A stretch of 33,575 bases of DNA from Bacteroidales bacterium. Lineage in GTDB: Bacteria > Bacteroidota > Bacteroidia > Bacteroidales > JAADJA01. The position numbers were made by a program, and so were the translations under genes. The stretch is taken from assembly GCA_020438105.1 (NCBI GenBank), contig JAGQVE010000046.1, positions 1-33,575 of the forward strand, in the 5' to 3' direction. The notes beneath the pieces were generated by a model, which was not told the DNA's origin, ran no database searches, and saw nothing but the letters and a program-made list of their open reading frames with translations. Positions within the stretch are counted from its first letter, which is position 1. Each line of letters opens with the position of its first letter. Below are positions 1 to 8,825 of the stretch, one piece after another.

Positions 1-94
1 ATCAACTCCCCCTAAAACCCCCTGTTATTAATAATACAATATTGTAAATTAAATAACTTTACAAACCTAAAGGCCGGCAGGCAGGCCCGCACAC

Positions 95-328
95 TTACAG
101 CGTTTTAAGGAATTCTTTCCCTGCGCCTGACTTTAAGTATTTTTCTCTTTTTCTAGCCTCAACCCTTGATACAAACATCTCAATAAGGATAGTTTTAAAA
201 GGCCTGTAGGGTTTTGTTGTCCTTTCATAGCCACTATTATGTTGGTTAATCCTTCTATCGGGATTATCAGAAATACCAACATATATATAATTACGGTTTA
301 AACTTTTTATGGCGTACACATAATACAT
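95..328 (-). CDS. Small GIY-YIG nuclease-like protein
   Basis: This 77-residue protein is little more than one GIY-YIG domain. The GIY position reads YVY at residues 3-5 and the YIG position reads YVG at 16-18. A likely catalytic Arg is at 25/26 (DRRINQHN), and a likely metal-binding Glu at 57 lies in VEARKREKYLK. Stand-alone proteins of this type are common in Bacteroidota genomes. Their role is not settled; structure-specific DNA cleavage or repair is a family-level guess. The start is an ATG just past the terminator of the upstream tRNA-Leu. No partner gene is evident and there is no linked DNA-binding domain. Confidence 0.85.
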   Translation of the reverse strand: MYYVYAIKSLNRNYIYVGISDNPDRRINQHNSGYERTTKPYRPFKTILIEMFVSRVEARKREKYLKSGAGKEFLKTL

Positions 329-335
329 ATTAGGA

Positions 336-366
336 AAAATAAAAAAAGGGTATCGTGGATACCCTT
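336..366 (-). terminator. Rho-independent terminator after tRNA-Leu
   Basis: On the minus strand a 9-bp stem (AAGGGTATC and its complement, 346-354 with 358-366) closes a 3-nt loop. It is followed by seven T and, after one A, five more T. It starts 3 nt after the 3' end of the tRNA, so it should end the tRNA transcript before the GIY-YIG gene. Confidence 0.85.
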
Positions 367-368
367 AG

Positions 369-453
369 TACCCGGGGCGGGACTTGAACCCGCACGGCCG
401 CAATGGCCATTGGATTTTAAGTCCAACGTGTCTACCAATTCCACCACCCGGGC
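369..453 (-). tRNA. tRNA-Leu (anticodon UAA)
   Basis: The 85-nt sequence folds as a class II tRNA with a long variable arm. The acceptor stem is GCCCGGG (447-453) with CCCGGGT (370-376) and the discriminator is A at 369. The D arm contains TGGTAGACA, the anticodon loop is CTTAAAA (anticodon TAA), and the T arm is GCGGG-TTCAAGT-CCCGC. CCA is not encoded. It reads UUA and UUG leucine codons. Confidence 0.96.
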
Positions 454-461
454 ATGATTTC

Positions 462-491
462 AAAAAAATATCTCTCACGGCTGAGAGATAT
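462..491 (-). terminator. Hairpin with T tail between tRNA-Gly and tRNA-Leu
   Basis: A perfect 10-bp stem (ATATCTCTCA, 468-477, with 482-491) has a 4-nt loop. On the minus strand it is followed by a run of seven T (462-468). It lies 10 nt past the end of tRNA-Gly and 8 nt before tRNA-Leu. It looks like a terminator for tRNA-Gly, but no separate promoter for tRNA-Leu is visible. Partial read-through or a processing signal is therefore also possible. Confidence 0.6.
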
Positions 492-501
492 CTGAAATTT
501 T

Positions 502-577
<76 letters not shown>

Positions 578-595
578 ATTGCTGAATTGGGAGTG

Positions 596-625
596 CAAAT
601 GTATATAAAAATATTTTTTAGTCAA
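596..625 (-). promoter_or_regulatory. Bacteroidota-type promoter for tRNA-Gly
   Basis: The -7 box TACATTTG (596-603 on the minus strand) fits TAnnTTTG exactly. A TTG -33 element (623-625) lies 19 nt upstream. The box ends 18 nt before the mature tRNA. The same spacing is seen upstream of thrS. Confidence 0.7.
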
Positions 626-757
626 TAAAAAATTGAATTTTTTATCTGTGCTTATTTTTTATCATCAAATTCATCAAAATTTTTGATTACTTTTATCTTT
701 ATCAAGTTTCATTTCTTTTATTTCCAATTTTCTTTTAACTAACTAAATCAGACTAAT

Positions 758-1456
758 ATGAATGGACTAATTAAAAAAACCAGTGCAGAGTTTTTCGGCA
801 CATTTTGGTTGGTTTTCGGTGGATGTGGCAGTGCAATTTTCGCAGCGGCCTACCCTGAATTAGGTATTGGTTTCACAGGTGTTGCCCTCGCATTTGGATT
901 AACCGTGCTTACTATGGCATATGCTGTTGGGCATATTTCCGGGGCCCATTTTAACCCTGCGGTGACCATGGGCTTGTGGGCAGGCGGACGAATGCCAGCC
1001 AGGGAAATTATTCCTTATATTATAGCCCAGGTTATTGGTGGCATTGCCGCAGGTGCAGTTTTGTATCTTATCTTCAGTGGCAAAAGTGATTTTACAACTA
1101 CCGGTGGGTTCGCTTCAAACGGATATGGTGAACACTCCCCTGATGGCTATTCAATGACCTCAGTATTGATTGCTGAAATAGTTTTAACCGCCATGTTTTT
1201 GGTAATTATTATGGGCTCCACAGATAAAAGAGCACCACAGGGATTTGCTCCGATCGCTATCGGGTTGGGTCTTACATTGATACATTTGATTAGTATTCCA
1301 ATTTCCAATACCTCGGTTAATCCAGCCAGAAGTACTGGTGTTGCATTATTTGCTGATGGTTGGGCTGTAGGACAACTCTGGTTGTTTTGGGTTGCACCTA
1401 TTATAGGTGGAATATTGGGGGGAATTCTATACAATGTTTTTGGAAAAGATAAATAA
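758..1456 (+). CDS. aqpZ: Aquaporin Z
   Basis: This 232-residue six-helix membrane channel lets water cross the inner membrane. Both half-helix NPA motifs are intact: HFNPAVT (NPA 66-68) and SVNPARS (NPA 188-190). The aromatic/arginine filter expected of a water-selective AqpZ is present as Phe46, His176, Thr185 and Arg191. Long stretches, such as GISFTG-like and [13 protein letters not shown] segments, are close to my memory of the E. coli protein, so this is a true AqpZ rather than a glycerol facilitator. No Shine-Dalgarno is visible. The gene ends 1 nt before the convergent mutS stop, leaving no room for an intrinsic terminator. Confidence 0.96.
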   Translation: MNGLIKKTSAEFFGTFWLVFGGCGSAIFAAAYPELGIGFTGVALAFGLTVLTMAYAVGHISGAHFNPAVTMGLWAGGRMPAREIIPYIIAQVIGGIAAGAVLYLIFSGKSDFTTTGGFASNGYGEHSPDGYSMTSVLIAEIVLTAMFLVIIMGSTDKRAPQGFAPIAIGLGLTLIHLISIPISNTSVNPARSTGVALFADGWAVGQLWLFWVAPIIGGILGGILYNVFGKDK

Positions 1457-1457
1457 G

Positions 1458-4073
1458 CTATTTCCCAAGCATTCTTTTAATTTCATTTAGTTTCATCAGT
1501 GCTTCTACAGGTGTAAGGGTATTTATATCTGTATTAAGAATATCTTCTTTAATTTGCTCTAATAGAGGATCGTCAAGCTGTATAAAACTGAGTTGAAAAT
1601 TATTTTTGGATTCGCTCACTGAACTTGCCTTTTTCTTCAGTTCGTCGCTGCTTCGTGCCTGTTCAAAAACCTTTAAAAGTTGGTTTGCCCGCTCAACTAT
1701 GATTTGCGGCATGCCAGCCATTTTTGCCACATGAATTCCAAAGGAGTGTTCACTGCCTCCTGGCATGATTTTTCTTAAGAAAATTATTTGATTTTTAACC
1801 TCCTTGATGGAGACGTGGAAATTTTTAATTCTGGCAAAGTTCATTGCCATTTCGTTGAGCTCATGATAATGGGTTGCAAACAAAACTTTGGCCTTGAAAA
1901 GTGGGTGTTCATGCAGGAATTCAGTAATGGCCCAGGCAATTGAAATTCCATCATAAGTGCTTGTTCCCCTTCCAATTTCATCCAGCAGGATCAAGCTTCG
2001 GGCTGATAAATTATTCAGAATGCTCGAAGTTTCTGTCATTTCAACCATGAATGTGGATTCTCCCAGCGAAATGTTATCCGAGGCGCCAATCCTGGTAAAA
2101 ACCTTATCCACCAATCCAATTTTGGCTTTGTCAGCCGGAACAAAACATCCCATTTGTGCCATCAAAGCAATCAAGGCTGTTTGCCGCAAAAGTGCCGACT
2201 TCCCAGACATATTTGGTCCTGTAATTATTAAAATTTGTTGTTTTTCATTATCCAGGAAAATGTCATTTGGAATATAACTATCACCAATAGGCATTTGAGT
2301 CTCAATTACGGGATGCCTGCCTCCTTTAATATCAATTTTAAAGGATTCGTTGATTTCAGGTCTGGAATAATTGTTTTTGACAGAAACAAATGAAAATGAG
2401 AGCAAAGCATCAAGCTCAGCTATAATATGTGCATTAGCCTGCATGGGTTGAATATAATCCGAAAGGCTTAAAACCAATTCATTATACAGTTTTAATTCTA
2501 GTGCAAGTATTTTATCTTCGGCACCCAAAATTTTTTGTTCATAATCTTTAAGCTCCTCGGTTATATAGCGCTCCGAATTTGTGAGTGTTTGCTTTCTGTG
2601 CCAACTTTCCGGTACCTTTTCCTTATGCGTGTGCGTTACTTCCAAATAATAACCAAAAACGTTGTTGTAGCCAATTTTAAGTGAACTGATACCGGTATTG
2701 TGAATTTCCCTTTGCTGGATTTGCACCAGGTAATCCTTTCCCGAGTGAGCAATTTTACGAAGTTCGTCCAGGTCATTTGAAATCCCAGTAGCAATAACAT
2801 TTCCTTTCACCACAAGAGCTGGAGGATCGGGATTGATAGTTTGCGCAATTTGGTCAATTACAATTGGTAGGCTATTGATCCTGTCAAGGAGATTATTCAA
2901 TGCTTTATTTCCTGTTTTGCCAAATTCATCTTTTACCTGCCCTGAAATTTCAAGTGCTTCCTTTACTTTTAATATTTCACGGGGATTAATCTTACCAATG
3001 GCAATTTTAGATACCAAACGTTCCAGGTCGCCAAATGATTTAAGTTTATGACGAAGTTGATCAGCGTGTTCATGGTTTTGAATAAAATGTGCTACCATGT
3101 CAAGCCTTTGTTCTATAGGCTTTTTGTCTTTGAGCGGTAACACAACCCATCTTCTCAGTAATCGGGAACCCATAGGAGAAACAGTTTGATCCAAAGTCTG
3201 CAATAGAGTAACAGCCCTCTCGTTGGGTGAATGGACTAATTCAAGATTATTAATGGTAAATTTATCCAGCCAAACATAATGATCCTCCTCAATCCTGGCC
3301 ATCTTTGAAATATGGTCCGACTTTTCGTGATGGGTTTCTTTGAGGTAATGTAAAATCACACCTGCAGCTATATTACCAAGCGGAAGGTCTTCAACGCCAA
3401 AGCCTTTTAAGCTTTTCGTTCCGAATTGATTTAACAATAAGTTCTTGGTAAATTCATCAGAAAAAATCCATTCTTCAAAAGTGTTGACATAATATTTTCC
3501 ACCAAAAAGGGTATTAAACTCGTGTACTTTATCCTTTTGAACAATAACCTCACTTGGCTTGAAACTTTGAATCAGTTTATCAATGTATTGGTTATTCCCT
3601 TGTGCTACAAGAAATTCGCCGGTACTTACATCCAGAAAGGCAATTCCTGATCTAGTTTCGTTTAGATGAATGCCAGCCAGAAAATTATTTTGATTATTAT
3701 CCAGCACATTGTCATTGTAAGTTACGCCAGGTGTTACCAGTTCGGTAACGCCACGTTTTACAATTTTTTTTGTCAGTTTTGGATCTTCCAACTGATCGCA
3801 AATAGCTACCCGATGGCCGGCCCTTACCAATTTTGGCAAGTATGTATCAAGTGAATGATGTGGAAAGCCGGCAAGATCAATGTAGGCAGCTGATCCGTTA
3901 GCCCTTTTGGTAAGGACTATTCCCAATATTTTAGAAGCTTTCACAGCATCTTCACCAAAGGTTTCATAAAAGTCGCCTACCCTGAACAATAACAATGCAT
4001 CAGGGTATTTTACCTTGATGGAGTTATATTGCTTCATCAAAGGAGTTTCTGCTATTTTTTGATTTGTGGCCAT
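1458..4073 (-). CDS. mutS: DNA mismatch repair protein MutS
   Basis: MutS recognises mismatches and, with MutL, starts repair. With the start at the ATG at 4073 the protein has 871 residues and begins MATNQKIAETPLMKQY. The mismatch-wedge motif Phe-X-Glu is FYE at residues 35-37 (GDFYETFGEDA). The connector, lever and clamp regions follow. The ATPase domain has Walker A GPNMSGKS near residue 617 and Walker B LILLDEIGRGTSTYDG, and a C-terminal dimer helix region follows. The frame stays open 18 codons further upstream (to 4127), but a perfect -7 box (4083-4090) lies inside that extension and the extra residues match nothing in the family. It is divergent from the SpoU gene. Confidence 0.97.
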   Translation of the reverse strand: MATNQKIAETPLMKQYNSIKVKYPDALLLFRVGDFYETFGEDAVKASKILGIVLTKRANGSAAYIDLAGFPHHSLDTYLPKLVRAGHRVAICDQLEDPKLTKKIVKRGVTELVTPGVTYNDNVLDNNQNNFLAGIHLNETRSGIAFLDVSTGEFLVAQGNNQYIDKLIQSFKPSEVIVQKDKVHEFNTLFGGKYYVNTFEEWIFSDEFTKNLLLNQFGTKSLKGFGVEDLPLGNIAAGVILHYLKETHHEKSDHISKMARIEEDHYVWLDKFTINNLELVHSPNERAVTLLQTLDQTVSPMGSRLLRRWVVLPLKDKKPIEQRLDMVAHFIQNHEHADQLRHKLKSFGDLERLVSKIAIGKINPREILKVKEALEISGQVKDEFGKTGNKALNNLLDRINSLPIVIDQIAQTINPDPPALVVKGNVIATGISNDLDELRKIAHSGKDYLVQIQQREIHNTGISSLKIGYNNVFGYYLEVTHTHKEKVPESWHRKQTLTNSERYITEELKDYEQKILGAEDKILALELKLYNELVLSLSDYIQPMQANAHIIAELDALLSFSFVSVKNNYSRPEINESFKIDIKGGRHPVIETQMPIGDSYIPNDIFLDNEKQQILIITGPNMSGKSALLRQTALIALMAQMGCFVPADKAKIGLVDKVFTRIGASDNISLGESTFMVEMTETSSILNNLSARSLILLDEIGRGTSTYDGISIAWAITEFLHEHPLFKAKVLFATHYHELNEMAMNFARIKNFHVSIKEVKNQIIFLRKIMPGGSEHSFGIHVAKMAGMPQIIVERANQLLKVFEQARSSDELKKKASSVSESKNNFQLSFIQLDDPLLEQIKEDILNTDINTLTPVEALMKLNEIKRMLGK

Positions 4074-4082
4074 TCGCAGGGG

Positions 4083-4090
4083 CAAAAATA
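4083..4090 (-). promoter_or_regulatory. -7 box of mutS
   Basis: TATTTTTG on the minus strand matches TAnnTTTG and ends 9 nt before the mutS ATG, which predicts an almost leaderless mRNA. I see no TTG at the -33 position. Confidence 0.5.
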
Positions 4091-4144
4091 TAACTATAAA
4101 TCGTTGATTTTGGGAAATAATATTCACAGTTTATAACGCATTGT

Positions 4145-4152
4145 TAATTTTG
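4145..4152 (+). promoter_or_regulatory. -7 box of the SpoU methyltransferase gene
   Basis: TAATTTTG matches TAnnTTTG and ends 11 nt before the ATG at 4164, again implying a leader of only a few bases. No -33 element is seen at the usual distance. Confidence 0.5.
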
Positions 4153-4163
4153 TAAATAAAAAA

Positions 4164-4694
4164 ATGCGAAAACTGAAAAATGAAGAGTTGAACAGGTTAA
4201 ATGTTGAAGCTTATCATGAATCAACCAAATGGCCTGTAATCATCATCCTTGACAACATCAGGAGCTTAAATAATATCGGTTCTGTATTTCGTACGGCGGA
4301 TTCTTTTCGGATAAATGCCATTTACTTATGCGGGATTACCGCCACTCCACCACATCGTGAAATTCATAAAACTGCCCTTGGTGCAACAGAATCGGTTGAT
4401 TGGAAGTATTTTGAAGACCCCCTTGGTGCCGTAAAATTTGCCAGAGAAACTGGATTTGAGGTTGTATTAGTTGAACAAATCGATAACACCACCATGCTTC
4501 AGAATTTTAGCCCAAAGGCTGATAAAAAATATGCTTTTGTATTTGGGAATGAAATTAATGGCGTTTCAGATCACCTTTTGGATCATGCTGACTTATCGGT
4601 TGAAATACCCCAGTTCGGGACAAAACATTCCTTTAATATAAGTGTCAGTGTTGGGATTGTATTATGGCATGTCTACCTAAAACTTCAAAATTAA
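4164..4694 (+). CDS. SpoU/TrmH-family RNA 2'-O-methyltransferase
   Basis: This 176-residue SPOUT protein should transfer a methyl group from S-adenosylmethionine to a ribose 2'-OH of tRNA or rRNA. Motif 1 is NNIGSVFRTAD, with the catalytic Asn/Arg region. Motif 2 is FGNEINGVS. Motif 3 is IPQFGTKHSFNISVSVGIVLW, which forms the trefoil knot that binds SAM. The length fits a bare catalytic domain without the N-terminal substrate-binding extension of RlmB-like enzymes, so a tRNA target (TrmH or TrmL type) is more likely. The exact nucleotide cannot be read from the sequence. It has its own promoter and is transcribed away from mutS. Confidence 0.9.
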   Translation: MRKLKNEELNRLNVEAYHESTKWPVIIILDNIRSLNNIGSVFRTADSFRINAIYLCGITATPPHREIHKTALGATESVDWKYFEDPLGAVKFARETGFEVVLVEQIDNTTMLQNFSPKADKKYAFVFGNEINGVSDHLLDHADLSVEIPQFGTKHSFNISVSVGIVLWHVYLKLQN

Positions 4695-4721
4695 AAAGGC
4701 TGCTCAAGATGAACAGCCTTT
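4691..4721. terminator. Bidirectional terminator between convergent genes
   Basis: An 8-bp stem AAAGGCTG/CAGCCTTT (4695-4702 with 4714-4721) has an 11-nt loop. Two further pairs are possible past a mismatch. On the minus strand the stem runs into five T and a second short T tract, which suits the end of the OmpA-like gene. On the plus strand the T tract is short, so it is a weaker end for the methyltransferase gene. Confidence 0.75.
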
Positions 4722-4746
4722 AAAAATTTATCAGAATTGTATTTTA

Positions 4747-7134
4747 TTATTGTACAATATTCATGAAAGCAGGATTGCTGTAATAATTGATAAATTCTTT
4801 ATCATCTTTAGCAATATCCTTATAACTTGCATCTTCAGCAATTGCTTTGGTGAGGTTTTCGATCACCATTCCTTCATTTTCAGTTCTTGCGCCTATGATT
4901 GCTTGCAAATAGTAGTTTTGAGCATTTTTCTCAGCACAATTCAGAGTAGAAGTAGCAGCATTGTAATTTCCACTTAAAGTGTGCGCAAGAGCAAGGTTAT
5001 AATCGCATTTGGTTCCACTGAATGAGTTGATAGCACCATTATAATTTCCTTCTGCAATTTTTACAATACCCATATTGTAATTAACATCGATACCTTTCTT
5101 TTGAGCAGCCATGTATTTTTCGCGTGCTTTTTCAAAATCTTTGGCTTTTGAAGCCATAGCGCCGGTATTATTGAGAACTACACCATCTTCACCTGCTAGT
5201 GAGTTTGCTTTATTGAAATAGTTGGTTGCGTTATCGTATTCACCAAGTTCAACGCTTGCATAACCTGCATTGTTATAACCTCTCCAATCATTTGGATACT
5301 GTTCAATAACTGATTTGTAAATGTTCAACTCAACATTTGGATCATGGGTTAAAGTTCCGGCATAAAGCAATTCACTGATCTTTAATGAATCGGGTGCTGA
5401 AGTAGCATATTGAGCAATTTCGTCATCAGTTAATGAAGGCTCATAGCAGTTTACATGAATTTCTGCTCTTCTGAGTGGTGGAAGGATTTCATCTTCAATT
5501 TCCTTGTAAATAACGGTCATATTCCTGATTTCCTGCTCACGTTTTGCGGGGTCGGGTTGAGAGTTTACCACATTGGCTATGATATTTTTATCTTTAATGT
5601 CAGAGCTCTGTAAAGCCTGCATAAAACCATCCCAATCTTCACCGTTAGCAGCTAAGTCGAAATTGATTTCCTGCATCAGTTCTTCTTTAGCAACGCCCAT
5701 TTCTTTTGCTTTAGCTGAAATGTACTTGTTGTATTCGCTTGTAACATAATCCTGGGCTGATTTTGTCCTGCGCTCTGATAAACCCTGGTTAAATGACTCT
5801 TCACCTTCTGGCGATGCCCAGGCATCAATTTCGATATTCTTAATTTCCCATCCTTTTTCGATGAAATTTACCATTTGCGAAAGAGCAGCTTTTGAAGCAT
5901 CTGTTTTATTAAGCTTATAACTGAAATTGAGGTTATATCTGTTAACAATGTAATAGATTGTTCCGGTTTCAGTTACAACAATATCTCTTTGGTAGCCATG
6001 GTCGGCAAGCAGCATTTTTTCATCATTCGCAATACGTTTTGAAGTCATAATCAAACCATCAGCAATTTTACGGTCTCCCATTGATCCGGGAGTTTTCCCT
6101 TTGATGCTTGACATAGGCTCAACATAAAGCTCACATACATCCATGCCCGGTTCGTATTTTACATAAGTAGTATATGTAAATGAACCACCTTCATTTGGAA
6201 TTACTGTTGCACCTGGTTTTTGATATTCTTCAGGTACTTCAGTTCCCTGGAAATACATGGTTTCGAGCTGTTTTGTCTGATCACCATATCTTAAAACAGG
6301 GGTGAAATCTACCACTGCTTTTTTATTGTATGATTCTGGAAAACTACCCCTGATGGTAACTGGAATCGAGTCGCCATCTAATGCCAGTACTGCAGGTTCT
6401 GTTTGAATATCCATTTTCGAACCTGAGCTAGGTCTCCAGAAGCTGTATCCGATACCTGCTGATGTGAAGAAGTAAGCATCATTTTTCTGACCACTTACAT
6501 AACCATCTAATTTATCAGAGTCAAACCATCTAATTGTTGTTTCGAGATTAATATCCCATCGGTTATTTAATCTAAAATCAATTCCTGCCCCAGTAGGAAT
6601 CATGGTTTCTGTAGTATTAGGATAACCTTCACCAACTTGCTGAGGTGGGTCAGTATTTTGCCGGTATGCATATGCATCAAAGTCAACAAGACCAATACCT
6701 GTTGTTCCGTAAATATTGATTAACCTGGGTTTATATCCAAAAAATAAGTTTGAAAAACTTACCGTGGTTCCAAATATAAAGTCGTTTAAATTGGTTTCAA
6801 AATATAAGTTTTTCGTATCCTGACCGCTAATCCCCTGCAGCGGTGCATGGATAAAACTTCCATAAAGGCCAAAGACAGGACTGATATGTTTTCCCAGGCG
6901 TGCGCCATATCCAAATTCAATATCATCTTTACCAAGCATTGCTCCATGCCAGTTGCCTGAAAGGATATCGCCATATGCTTGTGTAATACCGCCATTAAGA
7001 TTAATGTACCATTGGTAATACAATTTGTCGCTTCCGTCTTCCCGGTTTGCATTCTGGGCTAACAATGACATGGGCAGAAGAAAAATAGCTGCCATTATTA
7101 GTGCCTTTGATACAATCTGATAATTTTTTTTCAT
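4747..7134 (-). CDS. Outer-membrane barrel / OmpA-like / TPR envelope protein
   Basis: This 795-residue secreted protein starts at the ATG at 7134 (MKKNYQ); the frame could be read from a TTG 9 nt earlier. It has a signal peptide ending ...MSLLAQ. Residues roughly 35-235 are a barrel-like domain rich in Gly and aromatics (WYINLNGGITQAYGD, GYGARLG, AGIGYSFWRP). A linker region follows. Near residues 400-500 is an OmpA C-terminal-like segment (IEIDAWASPEGEESFNQGLS then ERR) that probably binds peptidoglycan. The last 200 residues are tetratricopeptide repeats (WRGYNNAGYASVELGEYDNA, YNMGIVKIAEGNYNGAINSF). The likely role is an outer-membrane to cell-wall anchor with a protein-binding C-terminus. 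The partner is unknown. It stands alone, with a terminator downstream. Confidence 0.8.
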   Translation of the reverse strand: MKKNYQIVSKALIMAAIFLLPMSLLAQNANREDGSDKLYYQWYINLNGGITQAYGDILSGNWHGAMLGKDDIEFGYGARLGKHISPVFGLYGSFIHAPLQGISGQDTKNLYFETNLNDFIFGTTVSFSNLFFGYKPRLINIYGTTGIGLVDFDAYAYRQNTDPPQQVGEGYPNTTETMIPTGAGIDFRLNNRWDINLETTIRWFDSDKLDGYVSGQKNDAYFFTSAGIGYSFWRPSSGSKMDIQTEPAVLALDGDSIPVTIRGSFPESYNKKAVVDFTPVLRYGDQTKQLETMYFQGTEVPEEYQKPGATVIPNEGGSFTYTTYVKYEPGMDVCELYVEPMSSIKGKTPGSMGDRKIADGLIMTSKRIANDEKMLLADHGYQRDIVVTETGTIYYIVNRYNLNFSYKLNKTDASKAALSQMVNFIEKGWEIKNIEIDAWASPEGEESFNQGLSERRTKSAQDYVTSEYNKYISAKAKEMGVAKEELMQEINFDLAANGEDWDGFMQALQSSDIKDKNIIANVVNSQPDPAKREQEIRNMTVIYKEIEDEILPPLRRAEIHVNCYEPSLTDDEIAQYATSAPDSLKISELLYAGTLTHDPNVELNIYKSVIEQYPNDWRGYNNAGYASVELGEYDNATNYFNKANSLAGEDGVVLNNTGAMASKAKDFEKAREKYMAAQKKGIDVNYNMGIVKIAEGNYNGAINSFSGTKCDYNLALAHTLSGNYNAATSTLNCAEKNAQNYYLQAIIGARTENEGMVIENLTKAIAEDASYKDIAKDDKEFINYYSNPAFMNIVQ

Positions 7135-7578
7135 AATGTACAAATTTTACCTTGTTATCTGTAAGTTATTTTATTTCGGTTGTTTGCAAAGTTGGTCTAA
7201 TCTGCTAATTTTCATCAAAAGTAAGAAAATAATCAATTACAAACATTCATCAATACTTTTAATTACTTTTTTCAAATAAATCTGTCGTTTTGGACTTGAA
7301 AAATTAAAATATTGAAAAGCAGTATATTAAATTAGAATAACCCTGATTTATTAACATAGTTTTATTAATAAATAACTTCACAATAAATCAACATACTTGC
7401 TTTTTCAATCCTTGTGCCATGCATTAAAGTAGCTAATTAATAGGGCTTTAGGTAAATTTAGTCTGATTTCAGTTTTTAATATTGATCAAAATTTTCCCAA
7501 AATGAAAAAAATTCTAAAACAAAGATACCTGATTCAATTTAGAATAACAAAAAACACCAATTTGTGTTCGCATGTAAC
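7135..7578. other. 444-base AT-rich intergenic region
   Basis: No credible gene is seen in either direction. A weak -7-like box CAACTTTG lies at 7187-7194 (minus strand), about 52 nt before the start of the OmpA-like gene. An 8-bp inverted repeat, TTTATTAA (7347-7354) with TTAATAAA (7365-7372), is likely chance in such AT-rich DNA. A 26-codon frame at 7502-7582 has no supporting signal. The long leader or promoter region may carry regulation of the abundant envelope protein, but nothing decisive is visible. Confidence 0.5.
7547..7568 (-). terminator. Weak terminator after the deoxynucleoside kinase gene
   Basis: A 5-bp stem AACAC/GTGTT (7553-7557 with 7564-7568) is followed on the minus strand by a T-rich run. 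It lies just past the kinase stop at 7579. The stem is short, so this is tentative. Confidence 0.35.
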
Positions 7579-8214
7579 CTAAAGAAATGTGATTCGGTGA
7601 ACACCATTTGTGTATTCTTTATTAATTACCCTTTTAATCTTCTCATAATCTTCCGCGTTTTCTACAAAATCAATCTTCTGAGTATCGATGATCAAAACCC
7701 TGGATAGCTTATTTTGCCTGAAATAATTGAAATATCCTTCCTGGATTTTTTCGAGGTAATTGTCAGTAATATTAATCTCGTATGATCTTCCGCGCTTCTT
7801 AATATTGGATTGAACACGATCAATGTTATTGTACAGGTATACAATGAGCTCCGGTTTGGGAAGTGTTGAATTGATGATCTCAAATAACCTTGCATACAAA
7901 TTAAATTCATCCGATTGAAGGTTATTCCTGGCAAAGATCAATGATTTATCGATGAAATAATCGGCAATGGTAAAGCTCTTAAACAAATCACCTTTGGCCA
8001 GTTCATCTTTTAATTGTTGGTAACGGTCAGCTAAAAAACTCATTTCTAAAGGAAACGCATACTTGTCGGGGTCTTTGTAAAATTTAGGCAAAAATGAATT
8101 GTCTTCGAATCGCTCGAAAATGGTTCGGGCATTGAATTCTTCTGCAATCCTATGCGTTAGGGAAGTTTTCCCGGAGCCAATATTACCTTCTATCGCAATA
8201 TAGTTATATCTCAT
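7579..8214 (-). CDS. Deoxynucleoside kinase
   Basis: This 211-residue enzyme of the dNK/dGK family phosphorylates deoxynucleosides in the salvage pathway, using ATP. The P-loop is EGNIGSGKTS near residues 9-18. The DRS-type motif reads ADYFIDKSLIFA, and the LID arginines are in KKRGRSYE. Substrate preference (dA, dG, dC or T) cannot be told from the motifs. The ATG lies inside the 3' end of folK, with an 11-nt overlap, so the two are translationally coupled. A folK-dNK pair is, from memory, a recurrent arrangement in Bacteroidota. Confidence 0.9.
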   Translation of the reverse strand: MRYNYIAIEGNIGSGKTSLTHRIAEEFNARTIFERFEDNSFLPKFYKDPDKYAFPLEMSFLADRYQQLKDELAKGDLFKSFTIADYFIDKSLIFARNNLQSDEFNLYARLFEIINSTLPKPELIVYLYNNIDRVQSNIKKRGRSYEINITDNYLEKIQEGYFNYFRQNKLSRVLIIDTQKIDFVENAEDYEKIKRVINKEYTNGVHRITFL

Positions 8215-8731
8215 CGCCCGAATATTCCTGATTTACCTGCGGAAAATAGTCATAAACTTCAACCTGATCATTACAATTATTTAAAAGGTTTTCAACACTG
8301 ACCTTGAAATGGGGGTGAATAACTGATCCGGCTATCTCTGCCAATGGCTTGAGTGTGAATCTGCGAAGGTGCATTCGTGGATGGGGTATAATTAATTCTC
8401 TTTTATTAATGATCAATTCATTGTAAAAAAGAATGTCCAAATCAAGGCTGCGATCCTCATAACCTTTTTCTTCAGTTCTGGTTCTGCCGAGTTGGGATTC
8501 TATCTTTTTTAATTCGGACAATAATTGATTTGGTGAAAAAACAGTAGTTATTTGAATAACCTGGTTAAGGAATTTGCTTTCGGATTTAAAACCCCAGGCA
8601 TCTGATTCATATAATCCTGAACATTTTATAATTTGGCCTATATTGGTTTTTATAAGTTGGATGGCTTGTTCAAGTAGTTTCTCACGATTACCCTGGTTGC
8701 CACCTAATAATATGTATGCTGTGTTTTCCAA
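8204..8731 (-). CDS. folK: 2-amino-4-hydroxy-6-hydroxymethyldihydropteridine pyrophosphokinase
   Basis: FolK transfers pyrophosphate from ATP to hydroxymethyldihydropterin in folate synthesis. The 175-residue protein shows the family marks: LLGGNQGNR at the N-terminus, YESDAWGF, the ATP/metal loop EDRSLDLDILFY with its paired Asp residues, and PHPRMHLRRFTLKPL. The only start in frame after the upstream TAA is a TTG at 8731, so translation begins at TTG. A perfect -7 box lies 17 nt upstream. It is the first gene of a two-gene operon with the deoxynucleoside kinase. Confidence 0.95.
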   Translation of the reverse strand: MENTAYILLGGNQGNREKLLEQAIQLIKTNIGQIIKCSGLYESDAWGFKSESKFLNQVIQITTVFSPNQLLSELKKIESQLGRTRTEEKGYEDRSLDLDILFYNELIINKRELIIPHPRMHLRRFTLKPLAEIAGSVIHPHFKVSVENLLNNCNDQVEVYDYFPQVNQEYSGDEI

Positions 8732-8748
8732 ATTTTATAATAGGGTTG

Positions 8749-8756
8749 CAAAAGTA
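8749..8756 (-). promoter_or_regulatory. -7 box of the folK operon
   Basis: TACTTTTG on the minus strand fits TAnnTTTG and ends 17 nt before the TTG start of folK. The -33 position carries ATG rather than TTG. Confidence 0.55.
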
Positions 8757-8825
8757 CAAACTACTTTAAAATTTCGCATTTATGAAAATTATTTATGTGT
8801 AAATTAAAGGAAATCACCTGCTTTT

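Noticed and set aside
4074..4127. 18-codon N-terminal extension of MutS
   Set aside because: A perfect -7 promoter box lies inside it, and the family-typical opening starts at the ATG at 4073.
7347..7372. 8-bp A/T-only inverted repeat in the gap before the OmpA-like gene
   Set aside because: Such repeats are expected by chance in DNA this AT-rich, and no promoter or gene start is tied to it.
7502..7582. 26-codon plus-strand frame before the deoxynucleoside kinase gene
   Set aside because: No hydrophobic, basic or known pattern, no ribosome-binding site, and it overlaps a likely terminator.
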